From NCBI GenBank assembly GCA_001642005.1, contig LWCA01000015.1, positions 1 through 64,000 on the forward strand: a stretch of DNA of 64,000 nt, written 5' to 3'. This DNA comes from Intoshia linei (taxonomy: Eukaryota > Orthonectida > Rhopaluridae). Below the pieces are notes generated by a model. That model was not told the DNA's origin. It did no database searches and was given only the letters and a program-made list of their open reading frames with translations. Below, piece by piece: positions 36,401 through 48,036 of this stretch (positions are counted from its first letter, which is position 1; each line of letters opens with the position of its first letter). The position numbers and the translations under genes are program-made.

Positions 36401-39068
36401 TATTGGTCCCTCAGAATATTTAATGAATTACATGAAAATTTTTTTATAATTAACTTTGCCAAAATTTTTATTATTCACACGTAATATTCAAAAATTATTG
36501 AATCGTAATTTAATTATTAATTACAATTTAATATTTGATTTTTAAAATTAGATAAAAAACAAAATTACTATTTTTTGCGACAATTTGCATTTTTTGTACC
36601 TTTTCTTCATTAAGCTAAAAAATGTACATTGAAAATGAATCAATCAAACCTCATTATTTGATTTAATTCTTTTTATAAGATGTGAAAGAGATTTTAATAA
36701 ATTTTCATAGTCTTCCTTAAATTTACAATTTTCTGACATGTGAGCATTACATTTATTTTCTAAAGATTCAATAAGGTTCAGATAGAAAATGTTTTCATTG
36801 TCAGCAATAGAACTAAAAAGATGTAATTAATAAAGTCTCTAATTTATACTAAAATTTGAATAAACATAAAATTACCTAATCATTTCATCCTTAGACTTTC
36901 CAGTAGTACTCCAACGAGCTCTAGTATGGTCCCTGTTTCCACCGACAAATGAAGAAATTTGAATTATACTTTTAGTGTGTCTTACTATTTACAATATTTA
37001 TAAATATATGTTAATATTTTAATAAAATAGATATTTAAGCAAAAATATTAAATATTACCACCGTTCAAATTTTTTACACTTTTTGGGGACATTAAAATCC
37101 TGATACGCTCTTTTAAATAATCTACTTCTATTTCATTTTTCTTTTTATCACGTTTGAAAACATTCTCTTTAAAAAGTATTCGACTTTGTGATGCATTATT
37201 CTATAATTTCAATTTTTGTTAAACAATAGAAAATTTATACCGGCCCAATATTATCAATGAGCTGAATTGCGGTCTCAAGGGACCTGGAAATTTTAAATAG
37301 TTTGTACATATGACGTCCATTCTCTAGAGCAATGATTCTCGATTCAAATAGTGTACGAACCCATTTCAAAATATATATTTTTTTGGACCCAAAGAAAACA
37401 TTAAATATATAACATTTATAAAAAAATTAAAGGTTTTTTCTCATAAAATAATTCAGATCTCTTTTAACTATATCGTGTTTTTCAAAAAAATATTGGAAAG
37501 AGGTGATTTTTCCCTTAAGTTAGGTTGGTAAAATTGTATTTTTTATTTTGGGGTTTGGATTAAGGAGTTATTGCTCATAAGATTTGAAAAATCAATAAAA
37601 AAAACAATTTTTCCCTGAGGGTTTTAAATGGTATTTTTTATTAAATTTTATAGTGGCATGATTTAAATAGTAATAAGCGGTCGCCTAGACCCTAAACTCT
37701 AGGGTTTAGGGTAATTCACAACATCTGGCAACTCCGTAATAAATATTCAAAATTTTAAAATGAAACAAGTTGATAAATTTTCTCGTCCCAAAATTATCTT
37801 TAAAATCTTTAAAATTTGTATAAATAATCAATATCATTAATTAGCAAAATCTATAATTATGTCGCTCTAAGATGTATCGCTCAAATGAATGTTAGCCGTA
37901 CATATTTTTGAATGGAAATACGAGAAATACAGTATCAAAATAAATTACTTCGTCTTTCACTTTTTTTATTTTTGAAAGTATATTTTTATTTTTTAATATT
38001 AATTGTCTATTAGTTTCTTCCAGTAAATGGTATTTTTTATCTAAGGTTTCAAAGTTGGATTTTAATCGGTTTTGGTTGGCGATTGCATTGGTTCTATCAC
38101 TCTGAATTCTTGATATTCTAAAAATTAAAATTTAATTTAATGAAATTAATAACATTGTAATGTTAATTAAGAGATTTGACAGATTAGTTGCTGTCAGTCT
38201 GTAAAATATAGATTTTAAACGGATATCAGTAATTTTTACAGTATTTAGAGCAATCAAAGTTTGAATTTAGAATTTAACGGTAAACCTTTCATTCAAAATT
38301 AAAATAAAGTTTATGAAATTCCCAAAAGTTAACCCAACCAAAGATATTCTATTGTTTGGTTAAAAATAATCCATAAGCTCCTCGAGATTTAGTTAAACCC
38401 AAAATATAATTAAAAAAATAACTAAACTAGAAATTCAAGGTGGATGAGAACCGAGAAATGTCGAGTGGCATAGGGTTGCAAAATGTTTTCGTCGTACAGC
38501 TCGCAAAACAAATTTGTAAATACATTTTATTTATATAAATATAACTAAACATTACACTCCAAAATATAGAAATAAAATTTTAAGTGGTTCGAATATCCCT
38601 CAATAATGTCAAAAATATTATGGAGCCAGGAGTCCATACGGGTTCCATCAAATTGGTGACTCCTGATCAAGAAAAAGTTAATATGTTGATCTTTTTATTG
38701 CCCTTGGTTTATAAATTACTTATTCAATTGTTCATCGTAAATTTTGTTATTGTTCATAAACATTTGCAACACTTTATCGAGAACATTTAGCAAACTTTTC
38801 AGCTTTATAACTAATTCATCTTTCTCTTCTTCGATAATTGAAGTAAACCCATATGATATGAGATTCTAAATTTTAATTGTAACAAAAATTTGAATGAATT
38901 TAAATGAAATGAAAACTAATAAATATTATCAAAATCAAAATTAAATTAAATCACAAAACAAATGAATACATAAATATTTAAAAATGAACTTACACTATTA
39001 ATGTTCCCAATAAAAGCTTTTATACTAAACTCGTCAGAATCTTGGATAGATTTGAGAAAAAAAGTCAT
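33470..39068 (-). CDS. SSX2IP: SSX2IP/ADIP-like centrosomal coiled-coil protein
   Basis: SSX2IP (afadin- and alpha-actinin-binding protein, Msd1 in yeast) anchors microtubules at centrosomes and acts at cell junctions. Exons in order are 38994-39068, 38720-38865, 37949-38117, 37241-37273, 37059-37200, 36876-36984, 36650-36812, about 36151-36214 (or to 36246), 34102-34214, 33711-33848 and 33470-33661, about 447 residues. Recognition rests on the N-terminal ISYGFTSIIEEEKDEL block, the DYLKERIRILM coiled coil, the SFVGGNRDHTRARWSTTGKSKDEM segment (VGRADGKRGSWRTGK-like in vertebrates) and LKELCETTEEM, followed by a C-terminal coiled coil. The junction into the eighth exon is not settled. The 36215-34215 intron holds a piggyBac remnant and the 37274-37948 intron holds a hAT-like element. 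Confidence 0.78.
35189..35448 (-). pseudogene. piggyBac-type transposase C-terminal remnant
   Basis: The minus strand gives a cysteine-rich tail GRCRKCVSNGIKHH...CDIFLCMDCFKIYHL with a stop, which matches the zinc-binding C-terminal domain of piggyBac transposases (CxxC, then CxxxxCxxC and His). Upstream in the same frame are ALYWRMLYF and LINCIESE-like pieces broken by two TAG codons. It lies inside an SSX2IP intron in the same orientation. Confidence 0.6.
37303..37900. mobile_element. composite hAT-like repeat in SSX2IP intron 3
   Basis: A CAATGATTCTCGATTCAAAT end at 37331 matches the element at 32491. TTGGTAAAATT units follow (37438-37650), then 'CAACATCTGGCAACTCCGTA'. The right part (37780-37900) matches the element at 40318-40671, and GACGTCCATTCTCT at 37315 is inverted at 40683. 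Two elements have probably inserted into each other. Confidence 0.5.
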
Positions 39069-39238
39069 ACAAAATACAAAATTTCAAAAAATATGACACA
39101 ATAGCGAAATTTTTAAGTTTATTTAAAATGAAAGGCCATTATCATTATCTATGGATAACAAAATTAAAAATTATAAAAAGTTGAAATTCAAAAATTTATA
39201 AAATTTGTTGAATTGCGTTAAATTTAAATTTGAATTTT
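39069..39238. promoter_or_regulatory. 170-bp divergent spacer between SSX2IP and GINS1
   Basis: The two start codons diverge with 170 bp between them, so a bidirectional promoter region is expected. No specific motif can be named. Confidence 0.45.
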
Positions 39239-40795
39239 ATGTATTGTGAAAAATCATTTACTCTTTCAAAAGAATTAAAAAATCAGCACTACCTAGAAAA
39301 ACACAAAATTTATAATTATAATGTATTATTTTTTTTATAAAATATAGTAAAATTTCATTTATAGGCAAAACTTGTTAAGGAAATTTTACAGGAAATGCAC
39401 CAATTATTTTCCGACAATCAAAAGGATGTGTAATTTTTTTATTTTGACCAAATTATCTTTTTAGAAATATTAGCCAAACTAGTCAAGATGTTTCTGTATT
39501 TTCTGCAGTTTCTTTGAGGTTTTTTTTTGTAATTTAACGATTTATTTTTTTAGACATTCCGCTTTGGATCATAATCGGAGGACGTTGATTATTTATGTGT
39601 ATATTGATTTTTAAGTTTAGTTTTTTAGATTAAATATATTTTTAGTTTGGAAAGATTAAAACGTATTAAACATGTACGGTGGAAATATGGTTCTTTGTTA
39701 CCTTCAAAATATAAATCTATTTTAACAGAAAAAGAGGTATTATAATTTATAATACATATTTTTATTTTATATACGTATAGTATACTCGTATTGGTGTTGA
39801 TTTATAAACCAATTTAAATTTTGAATATCATTTCACATCATGTTCAAAAGTTTTTCCACCATTTACGAACCAACAAATTGAATAAATTGACATGTGAATA
39901 AAATTTTTTTCCGAGTTGGAGAATATATAATCTTTAAAATAATTTATTATTAGCTGAAATTTCACAAAGATTATAATTTGGCTTTATCTGAATGTATGGA
40001 ATCTTTTGGCAGTGGCGGAATTGATTTAAACCAAGACATGCAAGCTCCATCAAGCCTATTTGTCGAGGTTAGTCATTGCATGTATATAGTTTTTCCTAAT
40101 GACCATTGAAGGTTTTTGTTTTAATTGATATGTCGGTTAGTGTGCCAGATAAATGACTCATAAAATTTTAATGAAAACCATTGATTCATTTTCAATCGAC
40201 GCCCTCGATGATTTGATTGTATTTCAACATTTTAGGTTGTATGTTTAAAAAACTACGGAACCTTTCAATCTAGTTTTGGTGAAGTAAATTTAACTGAAAA
40301 TAGCAAGGTAAATGCAAACATTCATTTGAGCGACATACGTTTAAGCAATACATCTTAGAGGGACATAATCATCGATTTTATTAATTAATCATATTTTTTG
40401 TTGTTTGTATTTTAAAATTTTATGGCATCTTCAAAATATTTAAAAATTGGGTAAAAAAAACTTCTTTTAAAAACCTTACAAAACTTTGGTCCCAAAATTA
40501 TCTTCAAAATTTTTAAAAATAATAGAAAAAAATATTTCCTTTAAAAACCCTTAAAATTATGAATATAAGAATAGAAATAAAGAAACACTAAAATTTCGTA
40601 TAAAAATCAATATGATAAATTAGTAAAATCGATGATTATATTGTTCAACAATACATCGCTTAAACGAATGTCACTCCAGAGAATGGACGTCAGGTAAATA
40701 AATATAAATGTGCTCATTTTAAAATATAGCACTACCTGTTACTCTCCGATGTGGAACCCTTGATACACAAAGGAATATTGAAACATATAATATAA
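39239..40795 (+). CDS. GINS1: GINS complex subunit PSF1
   Basis: PSF1 is one of four GINS subunits of the CMG replicative helicase (CDC45-MCM-GINS). Eight exons (39239-39322, 39365-39429, 39465-39518, 39554-39596, 39629-39736, 39954-40067, 40236-40307, 40730-40795) keep frame and give 201 residues, close to the usual ~196. Landmarks are the MYCEKSFTLSKEL start, EILQEMHQLFSDNQ, HNRRTLIIY, KRIKHVRWKYGSLLPSKY, GIDLNQDMQAPSSLFVEV and the C-terminal LIHKGILKHI B-domain end. The junction after exon 4 gives about four extra residues compared with vertebrates. The last intron carries a repeat (40318-40671). The stop is 3 nt from that of the convergent kinase gene. Confidence 0.93.
40318..40671. mobile_element. 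~350-bp element with long inverted ends in GINS1 intron 7
   Basis: The left end (ACATTCATTTGAGCGACATA...ATAATCATCGATTTTA) and the right end (TAAAATCGATGATTATATTG...CGCTTAAACGAATGT) are imperfect inverses over roughly 50 bp. Related right-hand pieces are at 37830-37900 and 57390-57470. No coding sequence is present and the superfamily is unclear. Confidence 0.55.
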
Positions 40796-40798
40796 AAT

Positions 40799-42393
40799 TT
40801 ACAATATGGTACAAACTTTTGATTTTACAATTTTGGGAGTGGTTTTTAAATTGTTTTTGTATTCGTTATGTTTGATATTAAATTTACGCTCTATAGAAGA
40901 ATTTTTTAGTTTGGTATTAAATTGTAAATGGTGAATATATTGATTGAAAACACTTCTGTATATTCCGCAATATTTATTTTCCAATTCATCTGGTGAAGTT
41001 TTCATCAAGGTATAACTTATTCCGTATTTTGTGTTCATCTAATATTATTGACATTATCGAATATAATGTATTAAATTTTACCATTTCCTTAGTGTGTTTA
41101 TCCAACCGTTCATTAACTATATCTGGTATAATTCTTACTCCAATGTCAGTAAATTCAAATTTTACATTTTTTACTAGAAAGGATGTTGAATTTGGCGGAT
41201 TGAACTTTTTTCCAGTATAAAATTTGAATGATTTTAGCCAATCAGATTTCAAAAGTTCATTTGCTGGCAAACGTTCTTGTGTATCTTTGTTTAGCATGGA
41301 GAATAGTAAAATTTTAGCGTTAATGGACATTTTATGCATTTGTGGCATTTCATTTATTATTTTGTGTCTTATATTGGGAACAGTTTTAGCAACGAATCTA
41401 TGTATAATATACATTGTAAAATATAATATTAATAATAATTTTAATCTAAAAATACGGAAAGTTTCCAGAAATCATGTAATACAATAGAACGCCACAAGCC
41501 CATATGTCGACTTTTTCTGGGTAATAGCCTTTACTGGCAAAAAGCTCGGGTGCCGCGTATAATGGTGAACCGCAATACGTTTTTACTTTTTCATTGTCGC
41601 TGGAAATGCGAGAAAATCCAAAATCACAAAGTTTAATGTGGTTGTGGTGAGATACAAATAGGATATTTTCCGCTTTAATATCTCGGTGGTATATGTTATT
41701 AGCATGCTATTTAATATATTATATTATAGTTAAATTTAATAATTTGTAAAATAAATTACCAGGTATTTTACAGCACATAAAAGTTGGTAAAAAATATAAC
41801 TTGATACGCATTCATCCAATTTTTTATTGCATTTTATTTTTTTTGACAGAGAACCGTAATGCATGTATTCCATAATCATGTATATTTTATATTTGGTTTT
41901 AATGACTTGAAAAAGTGATATGATATGTACGTGTTTAACTATGCTTAATATTTTAATTTCTCGGTCTATAAATTTTTTTGTTTTGTTTGAGATATCTACA
42001 GTATTGATATTTTTTATGGCTACGTAATCTAAAATTTTGATAAATTAAATAGTTCTCGATAAACTTTAAGCACTACTCTGAGGATTAAAAAAATTTAAAC
42101 TATCTGGTGGCGCCACACCCACTTTGGCGAATAAATTTTAATAAATTAATTAATTAATTTGACAATAATAAACCTTTTGTGACTAAATGTCTAGCTAAAT
42201 AAACTGTGGCAAAATTTCCTGCATCCAGTACATTCAATATTTGATATAAACCAATATAATTTCCTTGTTTGTAATCAACGTCTCGACTTAATTCATTCAT
42301 TATTTTTTCTACAACATTTGCTTTTGTTTTATCACTCTGGTCGTGCGTCACTGGTATTATTTTTTTTGATTTCATTAAACGTTTTATATACAT
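40799..42393 (-). CDS. NIM1K: NIM1-type serine/threonine kinase (AMPK-related)
   Basis: NIM1 is an AMPK-related kinase activated by LKB1. Exons 42174-42393, 41760-42028, 41456-41706, 41082-41397 and 40799-41038 keep frame and give 431 residues (human 436). The kinase domain is complete: glycine loop DAGNFATVYLARH (about residues 57-69), VAIK lysine (~79), HRDIKAEN (~170-177), DFGFS (~191-195), the activation loop KTYCGSPLYAAPELF with the LKB1-target threonine, and DIWACGVLLYYMISGNFP. The C-terminal extension with IYRSVF resembles the NIM1 tail, and the protein ends KSKVCTIL, a CaaX-like box comparable to the CSIL end of vertebrate NIM1. The start at 42393 is the first in-frame ATG. Introns are small (46-145 nt). 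Confidence 0.88.
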
Positions 42394-43314
42394 GTAATAT
42401 GTACAATATTTTCAATTGACTCCATTTTAATTTTCATTGTTTGCATGCATTTTTATATTTAGTGACCAACATGTTGTTTTATTTATAAACTCAAATAATC
42501 ACTACAACACTATGCTAAATCCACCTTGCAATTTAAGTATACACGTTTCATTATGTTACCATTTTATAATTAATAATGTAGTATTATTTTTCAATAAAAA
42601 AATTTAATTAGACCGTTCCTTCAGTTGCATTATTTATGTATTTATTATACTTCATATAGTTTTATATTCGATTCACTATTAATTTTATCGTGTTTATTTA
42701 ATTGTGTGTAGAGTATTTTTCCTACATTTAATTTAATTAAATTTAAATCGATTCAATTTTTTTATATTTAAGTTTATTAGTCATTCACATAAGATTCATT
42801 GATTTTTATCATTCAATGTTTTTACTTTATAATCTACTATTATGAGCGCAAGCCTACGAGAGCGACGAAAAGCATTCACGGTTTGAATGTATAAAAAATT
42901 TGAAACCGTCCGATATACATTCTATACCAAACGATATCTAAAACCTACAAATACCAAACGTCTATATTAGAGACATCTTCCTACCCGTCGTGAAAATGTA
43001 TTGTGTAAATTATTAATTGTTGCAGATTAAAAAATATTTAAAAACTATGTCAGAATTTATTTTTTTAAAAAAAAAAAGGTGATTCAGGCTTTTAAGCATG
43101 AATTTCTCAATTTTTGATATGTGAATTCCAATATCAAAAATGTATGATAATCCTGCCCTAACGATTGGTTTGGTTGTAAGTTTTTACATCGCTAGGGTTT
43201 GCTAAGCCATTGGAAATATTTGCTTATAATTTAATTTTATATAATTGGATGTTTTCGTTAGATTTGTTGAAAGTCATTAAAAAAACATTTAAATTTTATT
43301 TATAGTATTTCAAT
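42394..43314. other. intergenic between NIM1K and SLC2-like genes
   Basis: Mostly A+T-rich. A slightly G+C-richer patch at 42842-43000 begins ATGAGCGCAAGCCTACGAGA and could encode MSASLRERRKAFTV before a stop, but I found no continuing exon. No other feature is seen. Confidence 0.4.
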
Positions 43315-45823
43315 TTAATCTTTACTATCATTTTTTTTTTTTATGTCTTCTAGGCAAATATTTTTAGTTTCGGGTAGTGTAAATACAACAACTGATAATA
43401 TTATGCTACATAACACAGCAAAAATGTATAGGATATTGTATTTGGATGTAATTTGGGTTAAATAAGGATATGAAAGAACAACAAATAAGCTTATCAACCG
43501 GTTGATCAATGTAACAATCGAACATAATTCGTCTTGAATATTTGAAATTAATAATTCTGATAGCATAATCTAAATTTGAAATGAGATTAAATGAATAATA
43601 TATAATATATCAACTATGTCAATATCAATAGAGTTTTTGCAATATTTTACAATTTTTGAAGCCATCTCCCTTAAGACTTCAAATTTAAATAATTAAACAT
43701 TCTATAAATTTGTACATTAAAGTATTCCATTTTTAATCTATATCACATTTTAAATTATAGAGTAGTGGTATCCAAACCGTGCACCGTAACGCTCTAGTGT
43801 GTCGAACCGATCCGGCTCGAGGCCACCGAAAAAGAAAAATAGATTTCAAAAAAATTTAAATTCAACACACAAAATATATTTAAGAATGCAAATTTTATAA
43901 TGTTCAAATTGGAAATTTTGTTAGGTCCGGTAGGTAGAGAGGTCTCAGAAATTTTGTAAAATTGTATTTTTTAAAAAAATATTCGAAAAAAGGAATTTTA
44001 TCCCTTACAGGTTGGTAAAATTGCATTAAGTATTTTCACGTAAGGTTTGATAAAATCGCAATTTTAAAAAAAATTGGAAAAAGTGTATTTCTCCCTTAAG
44101 GGACGGTAAACTTGGATTTTTTCTATGTTGGGTTGGATTAAGTGGTTTTTTCCTTAAATTTATAAAAAAATATTTAATAAAATAATAATAATATTATTAA
44201 AAAAATATTCGAAAAAAGCATTTTTACATTAAGGGTTGGTTTAATTAGATTTTTTTTTTATGGTTGGATTAAGAGATTTATTCTAGCCAGTTTAGTAAAA
44301 ACGGATTTTTTAAAAAAATATGCAGTGGATTTCTCCCTTAACCTTTTCACTGTCTTTGTATTCTATATTATACACAGCATAATTTTGAAAAGCTTTATTT
44401 TTTTATTTTCATACATTTTCTTAGGTAATTTAAAAATTTTACAAGTTTAAATTAAAACATAAATTCTAGACAATGAAAGGGTTAAGGGTTGGTAAATTAG
44501 GATTATATCTTTTGGAGTTGGATTTAGTGGTGTTTTCTCCTAAATATTATTAAAGTAATTCCTGAAATAATACATTACTTTAGCCGTGAACCCCTTTGAG
44601 AATCACTGCTCTAATGTACACTACAAAGAGTAGTATAATTTATACAAATTTAAAATTAGTTGAATTACCCATGGTATTTGATTAATTCCCATGCAAAAGC
44701 TAATTATATAAAAGGATACAAATAGTACTATAATCCATGTATGGCTGTCATTAAGTATGGAAAAAGATTTGAGATGAAAATAAAATCCCATAGACATTAG
44801 AGATAATATTACTAATACAGAACTGATCAAAATGAGAGGTCTTCTACCAAATCGGTCTATAAAAAAGGCACTGAATATGCTAGACAACATTTGAACGAAT
44901 CCAATAAAAATGAGAGGAAATTGAGTGTTGGTATACCCAGCCGTAATGAATATTTCTGATGAATAACTGATAAAAACGTTGATTAGAGAAAATTGCTGTA
45001 TGGCATGAATACATAAACACGCCATTATATTTTTTAATAAATATGGATTTTTAATGGTACGAAATTTTGACCAAAAGCCATCCGTCTTGTTTTGTACGGC
45101 TAAGGAATGTAGTATTTTATTTTGTTCTTCTATTGCAGTTTGTTTTGAATTCCTGAGCCACATGAGTACCTCCATTGATTTATCCACTTCATTGTGTCGA
45201 ATTAACCACCTTGGACTCTCCGGGATGTATAGAGTAAAAAGTATTGCAGGTACAAGCATTAATATCGCCAACATAGAAGTGTATTGCCAAGATATAAAGC
45301 TTCCAACCAAGTAAGTAGTAAGAATTCCGAAACTTATCCCCAATCCAATGCTATATCCAAAAGTTCCTCTAATTCTCTCATGAATACATTCGTTCATATA
45401 CACTGGTAAAATTAATAGAATCATAGATAAGGCACAACCAATCAAGAATCGAGATAAATACAGTACAATGTACGCCCATCTAATTGGAAAATATTCAGAT
45501 ATTATTGTCAAAAACCAACAATAAGTCATAAGCAATATTATTAATATTATAGTTGGTTTTCGTCCGTATTTGTTTGAAAATTTTCCTGCCAATGGACCCC
45601 CAAAAATACAACCAATAGTCAAAAATGACGTATACATTGGACTAGTTTTGTTATTTAACAGATCCATTTTGATCAAATTATTAAGAAAAGGAGACGTAAA
45701 TGCCACTCCAATGCCAACCACAACACTACAAATAAATGATGTCAACATTAAAATTAATTGAGATTTTATTTTTCCCTTGTCTGCTGATTCACTCTCTGTT
45801 GTAGTAGTTAGGGTATTGTTCAT
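43315..45823 (-). CDS. SLC2/Tret1-like facilitative sugar transporter (MFS)
   Basis: A twelve-helix transporter of the sugar porter family, close in pattern to insect trehalose/glucose carriers. Exons 44669-45823 and 43315-43569 join in phase (IPW|IMLSEL) and give 469 residues. Sugar porter signatures are all present: GGPLAGKFSNKYGRKPTI between TM2 and TM3, PVYMNECIHERIRG after TM4-5, PESPRWLIRHNE after TM6, QQFSLINVFISYS in TM7, FFIDRFGRRPLI, and PETKNICLEDI at the C-terminus. The intron is long (43570-44668) and filled by a hAT-like element. The start at 45823 gives a short hydrophilic N-terminus before TM1. The substrate is not certain. Confidence 0.9.
43763..44608. mobile_element. ~850-bp hAT-like element in SLC2-like intron
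   Basis: The left end TAGTGGTATCCAAACCGTGC and the inverted right end CAGTGATTCTCAAAGGGGTT are a degraded terminal repeat. The interior carries about eight TTGGTAAAATT...GGATTTTT units and a short insertion at about 44340-44470. No exact target duplication is seen. Confidence 0.55.
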
Positions 45824-47108
45824 AATATCTTCGAATATAATAGACCCACCACCTCTTTCTTCGTCGAGACTATAAAAAGTATTATTATCAACTCCATATG
45901 TGTCTAAATTCGAATCAAATCAATTTATAATGTTTCTAAAGAAAACCAAATAATGCACGCTTTTATGATTAAAAATGCAATTTCGCACTGTTAAAATTGA
46001 AAACGGTCATTATTTATATATACCTACACTCTCATATTTCTTTCTGTGCATTATATTTTATAAAATATAGAATGAGAATCAATATTTGCATTCACAATAA
46101 AGTAACGAAGTACAATTCAATTCTGAGCCTTGCCGAGTAAAACAAGCAGTGACGGATCTAGGATTTTCAACTAGGGAAATAATTATTAGGGGATAAATGC
46201 ATATAATGTATTATATTTATTAAATATTATATCTATAATATCTATTTCTATTTTTTTCTAGTTTACATTCTACTAAATTGTTAAATGTTGAACATTCTAC
46301 TTGTTGAGTTGTTCAACTGCATCAAAATCGACATTTTCGGCAAGTTTTCTATCGATTATGAACAACGTTAATCTTAACAACACCCACGCATTAAATTTTA
46401 TATAAACAAATCATATAATGCAGTGATTCTCAACGTGGTCCATGTGGACCACTATATATATGAGACTATAATTATAGTGATATACTTTATAAGGATAAAT
46501 TTACTTGTAAAAAATTTTTCTATTTTATAGTGATATAAGTTGAAGTTTCAAGAGTAATTTTCGGAGAAAAGATAATTTTATGGAAAGCTGTGATGGCGTT
46601 TTTAAAGTATAAATATCATTTAAAAAAAAAATCCTTGAACCATAATTATTTTACAAAATTTAAAAAATATAGACGTAAAGACAAAAATTTCTATCTTAGA
46701 GATAATTTTAGCGTAATTAAATCAACTGAGTAAAAATTTGGAAGGAAAAAATGTGACAGAATTATCCAAAATTAAAAGCTTTTCAGGATAAATTAGTGTT
46801 TTAAACTTTTTCTCTCATGTCTTTAAAAATTCCATAAAAATGGTTGTAACAAACTTACCAGGTTGTATATCCTTACTTATATAACACTGCCCACCACCAA
46901 AAACATCCAAGGATGTTGAATACATCATCTTTTTTGTCTTAATGAACCGGTCAACGCTATAATAATATTATTTTTTAATCACGTCCAGATTTTTTTTTTA
47001 ATTGACGGTAAAGTCAAAAATAGGGGGTTTTCAAAACCATCTTAAACACAATTAGAAACGCCAAGTATGTATTTTATATAGCATCATACATATATAATGT
47101 ATTAATTA
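45824..47108. other. intergenic repeats downstream of N-terminal SLC2-like exon
   Basis: No gene is seen. A CAGTGATTCTCAACGTGGTC hAT-like end begins at 46421 without a matching partner nearby. ATCACGTCCAGATTTTTTTT at 46978 is the inverse of AAAAAAAATCTGGACGTGAT at 47315, which may mark a ~360-bp MITE overlapping the next repeat. Confidence 0.45.
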
Positions 47109-47713
47109 ATGTTATAATATATTTTTTTCATATATTCCGCTACATTTTGTTCAATAGTATTCAATTCTGTTAATAATTTCGTAAGTTGTAACGCAAAGAT
47201 TTCTTCTTTCTAATCATATATAATAATCCATGTATGTACTTTATTTAACATTTCTATTGATTTTCAAATATGCCCATTTTAGGCACCTTTTCGAACTTTG
47301 GGCGTATTTTAAAAAAAATCTGGACGTGATGCAGAAACACTGATTATACCATCTTGTTCAGAATACAAATCTCTTTCAGGTGCACTAAATTTTATTCTTG
47401 CACCTCAAAAAAGTTGTTATTTTGTTGGGCAGTGTAATCTTTGACATTTAAACTTTGGTCGGTATTTATTACACATTATACGTTTTTATCAATAAATTAT
47501 ATTTTTATATGCTTCCAATGTTAGCATTTTAAAATTGAAATATTTTGTTTCAGTTTTAAAAATCAGCATTGTCTCGTAAGTGTTAAAAAGCCTTTATTAC
47601 GTATTTTGTTGAAATGATATAATTTTGATGATTCCACCCTAAAGTTCGACATTAAATAATTTAAATTAAAATTAAATTTTACGTCAAATGATGCTGATTA
47701 TAATCAATCCGAT
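47109..47713. repeat. ~600-bp repeat, copy 1, ending at a single N
   Basis: This sequence, from ATGTTATAATATATTTTTTT to CAATCCGAT, runs straight into an N at 47714. By eye it is identical over about 590 bp to 58300-58889, which starts right after the other N. A diverged shorter copy (47715-48036) follows it directly. Confidence 0.85.
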
Positions 47714-47714
47714 N
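47714..47714. other. assembly join (single N)
   Basis: A lone N sits between copy 1 and copy 2 of the repeat, which suggests a contig join and not a base-call problem. Confidence 0.85.
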
Positions 47715-48036
47715 ATGTTATAATATATTTTTTTCATATATTCCGCTACATTTTGTTCAATAGTATTCAATTCTGTTAATAATTTCGTAAATTGTAACGC
47801 AAAGATTTTCCCTTTGCAATCATATATAATAATCCATATATGTATTTTATTTAACATTTCTATTGACCTTCAAATATGCCAATTTTAGGCACCTTTTCGA
47901 ACTTTAGGCGTATTTTAAAAAAAATCTGGACGTGATGCAGAAACACTGATTATACCATCTTGTTCAGAATAAAAATCTCTTCCAGGTGCACTAAATTTTA
48001 TTCTTGCACCTCAAAAAAGTTGTTATTTTGTTGCAA
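47715..48036. repeat. ~600-bp repeat, copy 2, diverged and cut by a Helitron-like insert
   Basis: It starts again at ATGTTATAATATATTTTTTT and differs from copy 1 at scattered bases (for example GATTTTCCCTTTGC in place of GATTTCTTCTTTCT). At about 48036 it passes into a Helitron-like 5' end (CTTTGTTTGTGTGTGTG) whose body runs to about 48470. Confidence 0.75.

Noticed and set aside
42842-43000. Possible first exon MSASLRERRKAFT on the plus strand
   Set aside because: No downstream exon on that strand continues it before the next gene.
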